From DATEEW01 sp035273665 (GTDB taxonomy: Bacteria > Pseudomonadota > Gammaproteobacteria > Burkholderiales > SG8-39): a stretch of DNA of 27,157 nt. The position numbers were made by a program, and so were the translations under genes. Below the pieces are notes generated by a model. The model was not told the origin of the DNA. It saw nothing but the letters and a program-made list of their open reading frames with translations, and ran no database searches. The stretch covers positions 1 through 27,157 of the forward strand of contig DATEOW010000185.1 of the NCBI GenBank assembly GCA_035273665.1, in the 5' to 3' direction. Positions 21,673 through 27,157 of this stretch are shown piece after piece (position 1 is the first letter of the stretch; every line of letters starts with the position of its first letter).

Positions 21673-21682
21673 GCCTAAACGC

Positions 21683-21961
21683 TCAAATTACTCTGGCTTT
21701 CTCGACCACTTGGGTCACTTTCCAGCTCTTGGTCTTCGACCGCGGACGGCATTCCTCGATGGTCACGAGATCGCCTTCCTTAAGCTCATTCGTCTCATCG
21801 TGGGCGTGGTATTTCTTCGAACGCGTCACGACCTTTCCATACAGCGGGTGCGTCACGCGGCGCTCGACCAGGACCGTCACAGTCTTGTTCATTTTGTCGC
21901 TGACCACGCGCCCCGTCATGCTACGCGGCGTCTTGACGGCTTGAATTTGTTGTTCAGTCAT
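21683..21961 (-). CDS. rpsQ: 30S ribosomal protein S17
   Basis: A 92-aa S17, OB-fold protein and primary 16S rRNA binder. RSMTGRVVSDKMNKTVTVLVERRVTHPLYGKVVTRSKKYHAHDE is diagnostic. The ATG at 21961 overlaps the rpmC stop by one base. It is the last S10-operon gene before the spc promoter. Confidence 0.97.
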   Translation of the reverse strand: MTEQQIQAVKTPRSMTGRVVSDKMNKTVTVLVERRVTHPLYGKVVTRSKKYHAHDETNELKEGDLVTIEECRPRSKTKSWKVTQVVEKARVI

Positions 21962-22158
21962 TATTTGGCCCTCGCCTTTTCGGCCAGCAGCGTGCGCACG
22001 CGTGCGATATCGCGTCGGGTACGTTTGATCTGCCCGGTGTTGGTCAACTGCTGAGTCGCTTTCTGCATGCGCATGTTGAATTGCGCTCTCAGCAGCTCCA
22101 GCAGTTCCTGGTTTAGTTGCGCCTCGTCTTTGGCGCGAAAGTCTGCAGCTTTGGTCAC
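21961..22158 (-). CDS. rpmC: 50S ribosomal protein L29
   Basis: A 65-aa L29, two long helices near the exit tunnel where trigger factor and SRP dock. It has the LNQELLELLRAQFNMRMQKATQQL helix and IKRTRRDIARVRTLLAEK. The start is GTG at 22158, directly adjacent to the rplP stop codon (TAA-GTG). It is chosen because the family begins shortly before the FRAK motif. Confidence 0.96.
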   Translation of the reverse strand: MTKAADFRAKDEAQLNQELLELLRAQFNMRMQKATQQLTNTGQIKRTRRDIARVRTLLAEKARAK

Positions 22159-22575
22159 TTAGGCCCCCAATTGACGTTGCACGAATTGCGTGCGGATAGG
22201 CAGCTTCGCCGAAGCCAGCGCGAAAGCTTCGCGCGCCAGCGCTTCGTTCACGCCGTCCATTTCATACAGCACCTTGCCCGGCTGGATTTCAGCGACGAAA
22301 TACTCGGGATTGCCCTTACCGTTACCCATGCGAACTTCGGCGGGTTTCTGTGAAATGGGCTTGTCCGGGAAAATGCGAATCCAGATACGGCCACCGCGCT
22401 TGATATGACGGGTCATTGCACGACGTGCGGCCTCGATCTGACGGGCGGTCAAACGCCCGCGTCCCATCGCTTTGAGGCCGTACTCGCCAAAAGCCACGGT
22501 GTTGCCACGCGTCGCGATGCCGGTGTTGCGGCCTTTTTGCTGTTTGCGATATTTGGTTCTAGCTGGTTGAAGCAT
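22159..22575 (-). CDS. rplP: 50S ribosomal protein L16
   Basis: A 138-aa L16 that binds near the A-site tRNA and the peptidyl-transferase centre. It has MLQPARTKYRKQQKGRNTGIATRGN at the N-terminus, RGGRIWIRIFPDKPISQKPAEVRMGNGKG, and the C-terminal ASAKLPIRTQFV. The start overlaps the rpsC 3' end by 17 bp, which suggests translational coupling. Confidence 0.98.
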   Translation of the reverse strand: MLQPARTKYRKQQKGRNTGIATRGNTVAFGEYGLKAMGRGRLTARQIEAARRAMTRHIKRGGRIWIRIFPDKPISQKPAEVRMGNGKGNPEYFVAEIQPGKVLYEMDGVNEALAREAFALASAKLPIRTQFVQRQLGA

Positions 22576-23464
22576 CGTTCGCTCCTGCTTTCTTCACGAC
22601 GCGCTTGGCCGGCTTTTTCGCCGGGGTCGCTGCGGGCGCGGCCGCCTCGGGCGTCGCGGCTGCTGCTGCGTCAGGTTTCACTTCAGTTTTCTTCGCGCGA
22701 GTGCGAGTCGCGGTGCTGCGCGGTGCGGCAGGCGCTTCGCGATCCGCGGCGGGACGCGCAGGTCCACGGCGGCCGCGTTTGCCCTGCTCTTCTTCAGGCG
22801 AAGTCGGCGCAGCGACGGCAGGCTGCTCGCCTTTGGCCAGCACGTTTCCTTTGTAGACCCATACTTTCACGCCGATGACGCCATAGGTGGTTTTCGCTTC
22901 AGACACACCATAGTCAATGTCGGCACGCAACGTGTGGAGCGGCACACGGCCTTCGCGATACCACTCGGTCCGCGCGATTTCAATACCGTTCAAGCGGCCC
23001 GCGCTCATGATTTTGATACCTTGAGCGCCCAAACGCATCGCGTTTTGCATCGCGCGTTTCATCGCCCGACGGAACATGATCCGTTTTTCGAGCTGCTGGG
23101 TAATCGAGTCGGCGATCAATTGCGCATCGATTTCAGGCTTACGAATCTCTTCGATGTTCACGTGTACCGCATTGACGCCCAGCAGTCTGCGCAACTCGGC
23201 TTTTAGCACTTCAATGTCTTCGCCCTTCTTGCCGATCACCACGCCTGGACGCGCGCTATGAATCGTAATGCGCGCATCTTTGGCCGGACGCTCAATGACG
23301 ACTCGGCCGACTGAAGCATGTGCCAATTTCTTTTTCAGGTATGCGCGGACTTTCAGGTCCTCGTTCAGCATGCCCGGGAAGTTCTTGCTGTTGGCGAACC
23401 AGCGCGAGCCCCAATTCTTGGTGACCGCGAGGCGAAAGCCGACTGGATGTATTTTTTGTCCCAT
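22559..23464 (-). CDS. rpsC: 30S ribosomal protein S3 with long C-terminal extension
   Basis: A 301-aa S3, against 233 in E. coli. The ribosomal part (residues 1–214) has MGQKIHPVGFRL, a KH domain with the GKKG loop at 78–81, and the GRLNGIEIARTEWYREGRVPLHTLRADIDYG signature. It forms the mRNA entry channel with S4 and S5. Residues ~215–301 are low-complexity and rich in Ala, Pro, Lys, Arg and Glu, ending with AKKPAKRVVKKAG-like basic repeats. Extensions occur in other Betaproteobacteria, but this one is long. The last 17 bp overlap rplP. Confidence 0.97.
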   Translation of the reverse strand: MGQKIHPVGFRLAVTKNWGSRWFANSKNFPGMLNEDLKVRAYLKKKLAHASVGRVVIERPAKDARITIHSARPGVVIGKKGEDIEVLKAELRRLLGVNAVHVNIEEIRKPEIDAQLIADSITQQLEKRIMFRRAMKRAMQNAMRLGAQGIKIMSAGRLNGIEIARTEWYREGRVPLHTLRADIDYGVSEAKTTYGVIGVKVWVYKGNVLAKGEQPAVAAPTSPEEEQGKRGRRGPARPAADREAPAAPRSTATRTRAKKTEVKPDAAAAATPEAAAPAATPAKKPAKRVVKKAGANDASTS

Positions 23465-23473
23465 AGTGGCTCC

Positions 23474-23854
23474 TTAGGCCTTCACACGGTTTTCAGCGGG
23501 ACGAGAGACGGTCTTGCGAACCGGCTGGTCGCCCACTGTGATGAAGATATGGCAGGTATGCTTGATAATGCGGTTCCCGCGGCCTTTGGCGCGCGCTTGA
23601 AAGCGCTTCAACGAGGCGGCCTGCTCGACCAAGATGGTCTGCACGCGCAACTCGTCGATATCGGCCCCGTCGTTGTGCTCCGCATTGGCGATCGCCGACT
23701 CCAGTACTTTCTTGATGATGCCGGCGCCCTTTTTAGGGCTGAACGCAAGAATATTGAGCGCCTTCTCCACCGACTGACCGCGGATCTGGTCTGCGACCAG
23801 GCGGCCTTTCTGCGCGGAAAGATGCACACCGTATAGTTTGGCTTGGGTTTCCAT
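23474..23854 (-). CDS. rplV: 50S ribosomal protein L22
   Basis: A 126-aa L22. VHLSAQKGRLVADQIRGQSVEKALNILAFSPKKGA and the long β-hairpin region (FQARAKGRGNRIIKHTCHIFI) that lines the exit tunnel are present. The N-terminus METQAKLYG and the C-terminal basic tail extend the core by a few residues on each side. Order is rpsS-rplV-rpsC as usual. Confidence 0.97.
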   Translation of the reverse strand: METQAKLYGVHLSAQKGRLVADQIRGQSVEKALNILAFSPKKGAGIIKKVLESAIANAEHNDGADIDELRVQTILVEQAASLKRFQARAKGRGNRIIKHTCHIFITVGDQPVRKTVSRPAENRVKA

Positions 23855-23862
23855 ATCGCCTC

Positions 23863-24150
23863 TTACTGCTTCTTCGCCACGGCGGCTTTTTTGTCCGCGG
23901 AGTGGCCTTTGAAAGTACGGGTCAGCGCGAATTCGCCGAGTTTATGCCCGACCATGTTCTCGGAGATGTACACCGGCACATGTTGCTTGCCGTTATGCAC
24001 CGCGATCGTTAGACCGATGAAGTCGGGCAGCACCGTAGAACGACGCGACCAGGTCTTGATCGGACGTTTGTCGTTGCCGCCGCGCGCCGCATCCACTTTC
24101 TTCTGCAGATGCGCATCGACGAATGGGCCTTTCTTAACTGAACGAGCCAT
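23863..24150 (-). CDS. rpsS: 30S ribosomal protein S19
   Basis: A 95-aa S19. It has MARSVKKGPFVDAHLQKKV at the N-terminus, KTWSRRSTVLPDFIGLTIAVHNGKQHVPVYI, and VGHKLGEFALTRTFKGH. It pairs with S13 in the 30S head. Length and position after rplB are standard. Confidence 0.98.
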   Translation of the reverse strand: MARSVKKGPFVDAHLQKKVDAARGGNDKRPIKTWSRRSTVLPDFIGLTIAVHNGKQHVPVYISENMVGHKLGEFALTRTFKGHSADKKAAVAKKQ

Positions 24151-24160
24151 GTTCTATCCC

Positions 24161-24988
24161 TTACTTCTTGTAACGGCGGCTGACAATCATGCCGTCTGTA
24201 CGTTTGTTCTTGCGCGTGCGCAAACCCTTGGTATGTTGACCCCAAGGACTGACCGGATGACGACCGGCGGCAGTCTTGCCCTCGCCGCCGCCGTGCGGGT
24301 GATCTACCGGATTCATCACTACCCCGCGCACAGTCGGACGGACCCCCATCCAACGTACACGACCGGCCTTGCCGATGCTTTCCAGTTGATGCTCTTCATT
24401 ACCGACTTCACCAATCGTTGCGCGGCAATCGACATGTACCTTGCGCACTTCGCCGGAGCGTAGACGCAACTGCGCGTAGCTGCCTTCGCGGGCGAGCAAT
24501 TGCACCGAAGCGCCGGCGGAACGCGCCATTTGTGCGCCCTTGCCCGGTTGCATTTCAATGCAATGGATTGTGGAGCCGACTGGAATATTGCGCAGAGGCA
24601 GACAGTTTCCTGCCTTGATCGGCGCTTCCGAACCGCTCATCAATTGCGCGCCAACCACGACACCTTTGGGCGCAATGATGTAACGACGTTCCCCGTCCGA
24701 ATAGCACAGCAGCGCGATGTGCGCGGTGCGATTTGGATCGTATTCGATCGTTTCCACCTTAGCGGCGATTCCATCCTTGTTGCGACGGAAATCTACCTTG
24801 CGATAGTGCTGCTTGTGGCCGCCACCCATATGACGCGTAGTGATATGGCCGTTGTTGTTGCGGCCCGCCGTCTTCGATTTTTTCTCGAGCAGCGGCGCAT
24901 AGGGCTCGCCTTTGTGCAATCCCGGTGTAACGACTTTGACCAAGCCGCGACGGCCGGGGGAAGTCGGTTTAACTTTGACGAGTGCCAT
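24161..24988 (-). CDS. rplB: 50S ribosomal protein L2
   Basis: A 275-aa L2, among the most conserved 23S-binding proteins and needed for subunit joining and peptidyl transferase assembly. It has HITTRHMGGGHKQHYRKVDFRR, an SH3-like middle domain, and the C-terminal MNPVDHPHGGGEGKTAAGRHPVSPWG with the invariant histidine near the catalytic centre. The length is normal. Confidence 0.98.
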   Translation of the reverse strand: MALVKVKPTSPGRRGLVKVVTPGLHKGEPYAPLLEKKSKTAGRNNNGHITTRHMGGGHKQHYRKVDFRRNKDGIAAKVETIEYDPNRTAHIALLCYSDGERRYIIAPKGVVVGAQLMSGSEAPIKAGNCLPLRNIPVGSTIHCIEMQPGKGAQMARSAGASVQLLAREGSYAQLRLRSGEVRKVHVDCRATIGEVGNEEHQLESIGKAGRVRWMGVRPTVRGVVMNPVDHPHGGGEGKTAAGRHPVSPWGQHTKGLRTRKNKRTDGMIVSRRYKK

Positions 24989-24990
24989 CT

Positions 24991-25314
24991 TTATTCTCCC
25001 GCCTGGAAGTTGATGTCACTGCCTTCAGCGAGGCTGACATAAGCTTTCTTCCAATTGTCCCGACGGCCGGTTTGACGGCCGTGGCGCTTTTCTTTGCCTT
25101 TGACATTGGCCACGCGCACACCCTTTACACCGATCGGCTTGTCTTTCGTGCTGAACATCAGCTCGACAGCAGCCTTGATTTCCGGCTTGGTTGCATCCCG
25201 CACGACCTTGAACACCACCTCGTTGTTCTTTTCGCCAACGAAAGTGCTTTTTTCGGAAATGACCGGGCCGAGCAGAACCTGCATCAGCCGATCTTGAGCG
25301 AATTGCGTACTCAT
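24991..25314 (-). CDS. rplW: 50S ribosomal protein L23
   Basis: A 107-aa L23, the exit-tunnel docking site for trigger factor and SRP. It has RLMQVLLGPVISEKST, FKVVRDATKPEIKAAVELMF, and the basic loop GKEKRHGRQTGRRDNWKKAYV. The start overlaps the rplD stop as ATGA. Confidence 0.97.
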   Translation of the reverse strand: MSTQFAQDRLMQVLLGPVISEKSTFVGEKNNEVVFKVVRDATKPEIKAAVELMFSTKDKPIGVKGVRVANVKGKEKRHGRQTGRRDNWKKAYVSLAEGSDINFQAGE

Positions 25315-25931
25315 GCGAACAGTTCCTCCATCCGGCTGACCGCTTGTTTGGTCAGCAGGACATTCTTGAAGTGAACCAGAGCAACCGGGTCCGCTTCGCT
25401 GACATCGAGCACCAGCACGTTGGGCAGGTTGCGCGAGGACAGATACAAGTTCTCGTCGATGTCGTCCGTAATCAACAATACCTCGTCCAATCCCAAGCCT
25501 TTGACCTTGTCAGCCAACTGCTTCGTCTTCGGCGTGTCGACTTTGAAGTTCTCGACGACTTTCAGGCGATCTTCGCGAACCAGTTGCGACAGGATCGAAG
25601 CGATGCCTGCGCGATACATTTTGCGGTTCACTTTCTGCGTGAAATTTTCGTCAGGGCTATTCGGGAAAATCCGACCGCCGCCGCGCCACAAGGGACTAGA
25701 CGCTTTACCGGCACGTGCACGGCCGGTACCTTTTTGCGCCCAAGGCTTTTTCTTCGTCTTATTGATTTCGCTGCGGCCTTTTTGCGCGCGGGTACCTAGA
25801 CGCGAATTGGCCTGATATGCGACCACGATCTGATGAATCAGCGCTTCGTTGTAATCGCGGCCAAATAAAGTGTCCGATCCGGCAACGGTCGACGAGTTCT
25901 GACCTTTGTCGTTAATCAGTTTCAAATCCAT
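25311..25931 (-). CDS. rplD: 50S ribosomal protein L4
   Basis: A 206-aa L4. The extended tunnel loop is seen in KKPWAQKGTGRARAGKASSPLWRGGGRIFPNSP (about 58–90), followed by KVNRKMYRAGIASILSQL and the Rossmann-like C-part. In E. coli L4 represses the S10 operon through its leader RNA. Here an attenuator-like element lies one gene upstream, before rplC. The ATG overlaps the rplC stop by one base. Confidence 0.98.
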   Translation of the reverse strand: MDLKLINDKGQNSSTVAGSDTLFGRDYNEALIHQIVVAYQANSRLGTRAQKGRSEINKTKKKPWAQKGTGRARAGKASSPLWRGGGRIFPNSPDENFTQKVNRKMYRAGIASILSQLVREDRLKVVENFKVDTPKTKQLADKVKGLGLDEVLLITDDIDENLYLSSRNLPNVLVLDVSEADPVALVHFKNVLLTKQAVSRMEELFA

Positions 25932-26575
25932 TATGCGGCCCCTTTCACTGCAGGCTTGACGATCAGATGGCCGCCTTTGCTGCCGGGCACTGCGCCTTTC
26001 ACCAACAAGAGCTGCCGCTCGGTATCGACCCGCACAACTTCGAGATTCTGCACGGTCTTGGTGACCGCGCCCAAATGTCCCGCCATGCGCTTGCCCGGGA
26101 AAACGCGACCCGGATCCTGCGCCTGACCGGTGGAACCCGGCGTGTTATGCGAACGCGAGTTACCGTGGCTGGCGCGGTTCGAAGAAAAGTTGTGGCGCTT
26201 GATGACGCCGGAAAAACCTTTACCTTGGCTCGTACCGGAAACGTCGATCATCTGGCCGACTTTGAAAATGTCGACGCCCACCTTGCCACCGACTTGCAAG
26301 TTGGCGAGGTCGCCTTCGGTGACGCGGAATTCTTTGACGACGTTACCGGCTTCCACACCCGCTTTAGCCAAATGGCCCGCTGCAGATTTGTTGACGCGCG
26401 ATGCGCGGCGTTTGCCGAAGGTCACCTGTACGGCCGTATAGCCGTCGGTATCCGACTTCTTGATTTGGACCACTCTGTTGTCGGTCACGTCCAGCACAGT
26501 CACAGGGACGGAATCACCGTCGTCCGTGAAAATGCGGGTCATGCCGACCTTGCGGCCGACGAGTCCCAGACTCAT
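25931..26575 (-). CDS. rplC: 50S ribosomal protein L3
   Basis: A 214-aa L3. It has MSLGLVGRKVGMTRIFTDDG at the N-terminus, KGFSGVIKRHNF, and the extended loop SRSHNTPGSTGQAQDPGRVFPGKRMAGHLG that reaches the peptidyl-transferase centre. The Gln methylated by PrmB in E. coli lies in this loop region. The ATG is preceded by AGGAG, which sits in a small hairpin, and by a 99-bp gap from rpsJ with several RNA structures. Confidence 0.98.
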   Translation of the reverse strand: MSLGLVGRKVGMTRIFTDDGDSVPVTVLDVTDNRVVQIKKSDTDGYTAVQVTFGKRRASRVNKSAAGHLAKAGVEAGNVVKEFRVTEGDLANLQVGGKVGVDIFKVGQMIDVSGTSQGKGFSGVIKRHNFSSNRASHGNSRSHNTPGSTGQAQDPGRVFPGKRMAGHLGAVTKTVQNLEVVRVDTERQLLLVKGAVPGSKGGHLIVKPAVKGAA

Positions 26576-26583
26576 TTTTATTT

Positions 26584-26597
26584 CTCCTATTTAGGAG
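26584..26597 (-). promoter_or_regulatory. Hairpin covering the rplC ribosome-binding site
   Basis: On the minus strand CTCCT (26597–26593), an AAAT loop and AGGAG (26588–26584) form a 5-bp hairpin. Its 3' arm is the Shine–Dalgarno sequence of rplC, eight bases before the ATG. A second hairpin lies just upstream (26599–26618, GCCAAC/GTTGGC, 8-nt loop). Together they could modulate L3/L4 translation. This is inferred from base pairing only. Confidence 0.45.
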
Positions 26598-26626
26598 TGC
26601 CAACTACTATTGGTTGGCGGGTTTTT

Positions 26627-26657
26627 AAAAAATCGAGCTCGCTGGGTGGCGAAGCTC
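26627..26657 (-). terminator. Terminator-like hairpin (possible attenuator) between rpsJ and rplC
   Basis: On the minus strand GAGCTTCGC (26657–26649) pairs with GCGAGCTC (26642–26635) across a CACCCA loop, giving 8 bp with one bulged T. GA and T6 (26632–26627) follow. This has the form of an intrinsic terminator, yet it lies within a ribosomal operon 18 bases after the rpsJ stop codon. It should therefore be leaky or conditional. Confidence 0.6.
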
Positions 26658-26674
26658 TGCAAATTGTTTAGTGC

Positions 26675-26989
26675 TTACAGCTTAATTTCTACGTCCACAC
26701 CTGCGGGCAGATCGAGTTTCATCAAGGCATCGACGGTTTTATCCGTTGGGTCGACGATATCCATCAAACGCAGATGCGTACGAATTTCCATTTGATCGCG
26801 CGAAGTCTTGTTCACATGCGGACTGCGCAGGAAGTCGAAGCGTTCGATGCGCGTTGGCAGGGGAACCGGGCCTTTGACCACAGCGCCCGTGCGCTTGGCG
26901 GTATCGACAATCTCCGCAGCGGACTGATCGATCAATTTGTAATCAAACGCCTTGAGGCGGATGCGAATCTTTTGGTTGGCGACTGCCAT
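26675..26989 (-). CDS. rpsJ: 30S ribosomal protein S10
   Basis: A 104-aa S10 (NusE), a 30S head protein that also joins NusB in antitermination complexes. It has QKIRIRLKAFDYKLIDQSAAEIVDTAKRTGA and KGPVPLPTRIERFDFLRSPHVNK, both canonical. It starts only eight bases after the tuf stop, so no E. coli-like S10 leader fits in front. A 99-bp structured gap follows it. Confidence 0.98.
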   Translation of the reverse strand: MAVANQKIRIRLKAFDYKLIDQSAAEIVDTAKRTGAVVKGPVPLPTRIERFDFLRSPHVNKTSRDQMEIRTHLRLMDIVDPTDKTVDALMKLDLPAGVDVEIKL

Positions 26990-26997
26990 GATTTTTC

Positions 26998-27157
26998 CTA
27001 TTCCAGAATCTTGGTGACCACACCTGCACCGACGGTTCTGCCGCCTTCGCGGATGGCGAAGCGTAAGCCGTCTTCCATCGCGATCGGGGCAATCAGCGTG
27101 ACGGTAATGGCCACGTTATCCCCAGGCATCACCATCTCGGTCCCCGCCGGCAGATCC
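26998..27157 (-). CDS. tuf: Elongation factor Tu (3' end only)
   Basis: The last 52 residues of EF-Tu, cut by the window edge. DLPAGTEMVMPGDNVAITV and the terminal FAIREGGRTVGAGVVTKILE belong to domain III. TAG is at 27000–26998. Its presence directly before rpsJ shows the str-type cluster (…fusA-tuf) joined to S10, the usual betaproteobacterial layout. EF-Tu delivers aminoacyl-tRNA to the ribosome. Confidence 0.97.
   Translation of the reverse strand, partial: DLPAGTEMVMPGDNVAITVTLIAPIAMEDGLRFAIREGGRTVGAGVVTKILE

Noticed and set aside
1..27157. CRISPR arrays, tRNA/rRNA genes, insertion sequences, phage genes
   Set aside because: I looked for regular short repeats, tRNA-like clover-leaf ends, transposase motifs and flanking repeats and saw none.

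Overview
The window looks like a piece of a betaproteobacterial chromosome that is moderately GC-rich by eye. The main evidence is the order of the ribosomal locus: tuf–rpsJ–S10/spc/alpha genes with infA and rpmJ between secY and rpsM. Families common in Betaproteobacteria (a BPSS1780-type membrane protein, a DUF6279 lipoprotein) agree with this. The four-cysteine form of S4 would fit a Nitrosomonadales-like lineage, but that is tentative. I found no tRNA, rRNA, CRISPR array, insertion sequence or phage gene.

Layout. (1) 1–3164: the 3' part of a PAS sensor histidine kinase gene (+) converges, with a 4-bp overlap, on a two-gene minus-strand unit (ferredoxin–NADP reductase fpr, then a DUF6279 lipoprotein). 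A DUF423 membrane protein is divergent from fpr across a perfect inverted repeat. (2) 3296–10671: a tight plus-strand operon of seven genes: BPSS1780-type membrane protein, RDD protein, SpoIIM-family protein, DUF4129 protein, DUF4350 protein, MoxR AAA+ ATPase, DUF58 protein. Stop and start codons overlap at most junctions. It looks like one membrane-associated, MoxR-driven machine of unknown substrate. (3) 10730–12001: a MOFRL-type glycerate kinase. (4) 12002–12715: an apparently gene-poor gap that holds two 45-codon genes too short for ordinary ORF calling. Their products are related single-pass membrane peptides. The two genes are separated by a terminator and further hairpins, and the gap ends in a strong bidirectional terminator. 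(5) 12716–27157: all on the minus strand, read from the right end: end of tuf, rpsJ-rplC-rplD-rplW-rplB-rpsS-rplV-rpsC-rplP-rpmC-rpsQ | rplN-rplX-rplE-rpsN-rpsH-rplF-rplR-rpsE-rpmD-rplO-secY-infA-rpmJ | rpsM-rpsK-rpsD-rpoA-rplQ.

Regulation visible in the ribosomal locus. Two TATAAT elements, each fused to the base of a hairpin, sit exactly at the classical spc and alpha operon boundaries. A terminator-like hairpin with a U6 tract, followed by a hairpin that covers the rplC ribosome-binding site, lies between rpsJ and rplC. That makes the rpsJ–rplC gap a candidate attenuator in a different place from the E. coli S10 leader.

The points most worth a second look are the tandem 45-aa membrane peptides at 12160–12658, the rpsJ–rplC attenuator-like region, and the internal signal-peptide-like segment in the DUF4129 protein.
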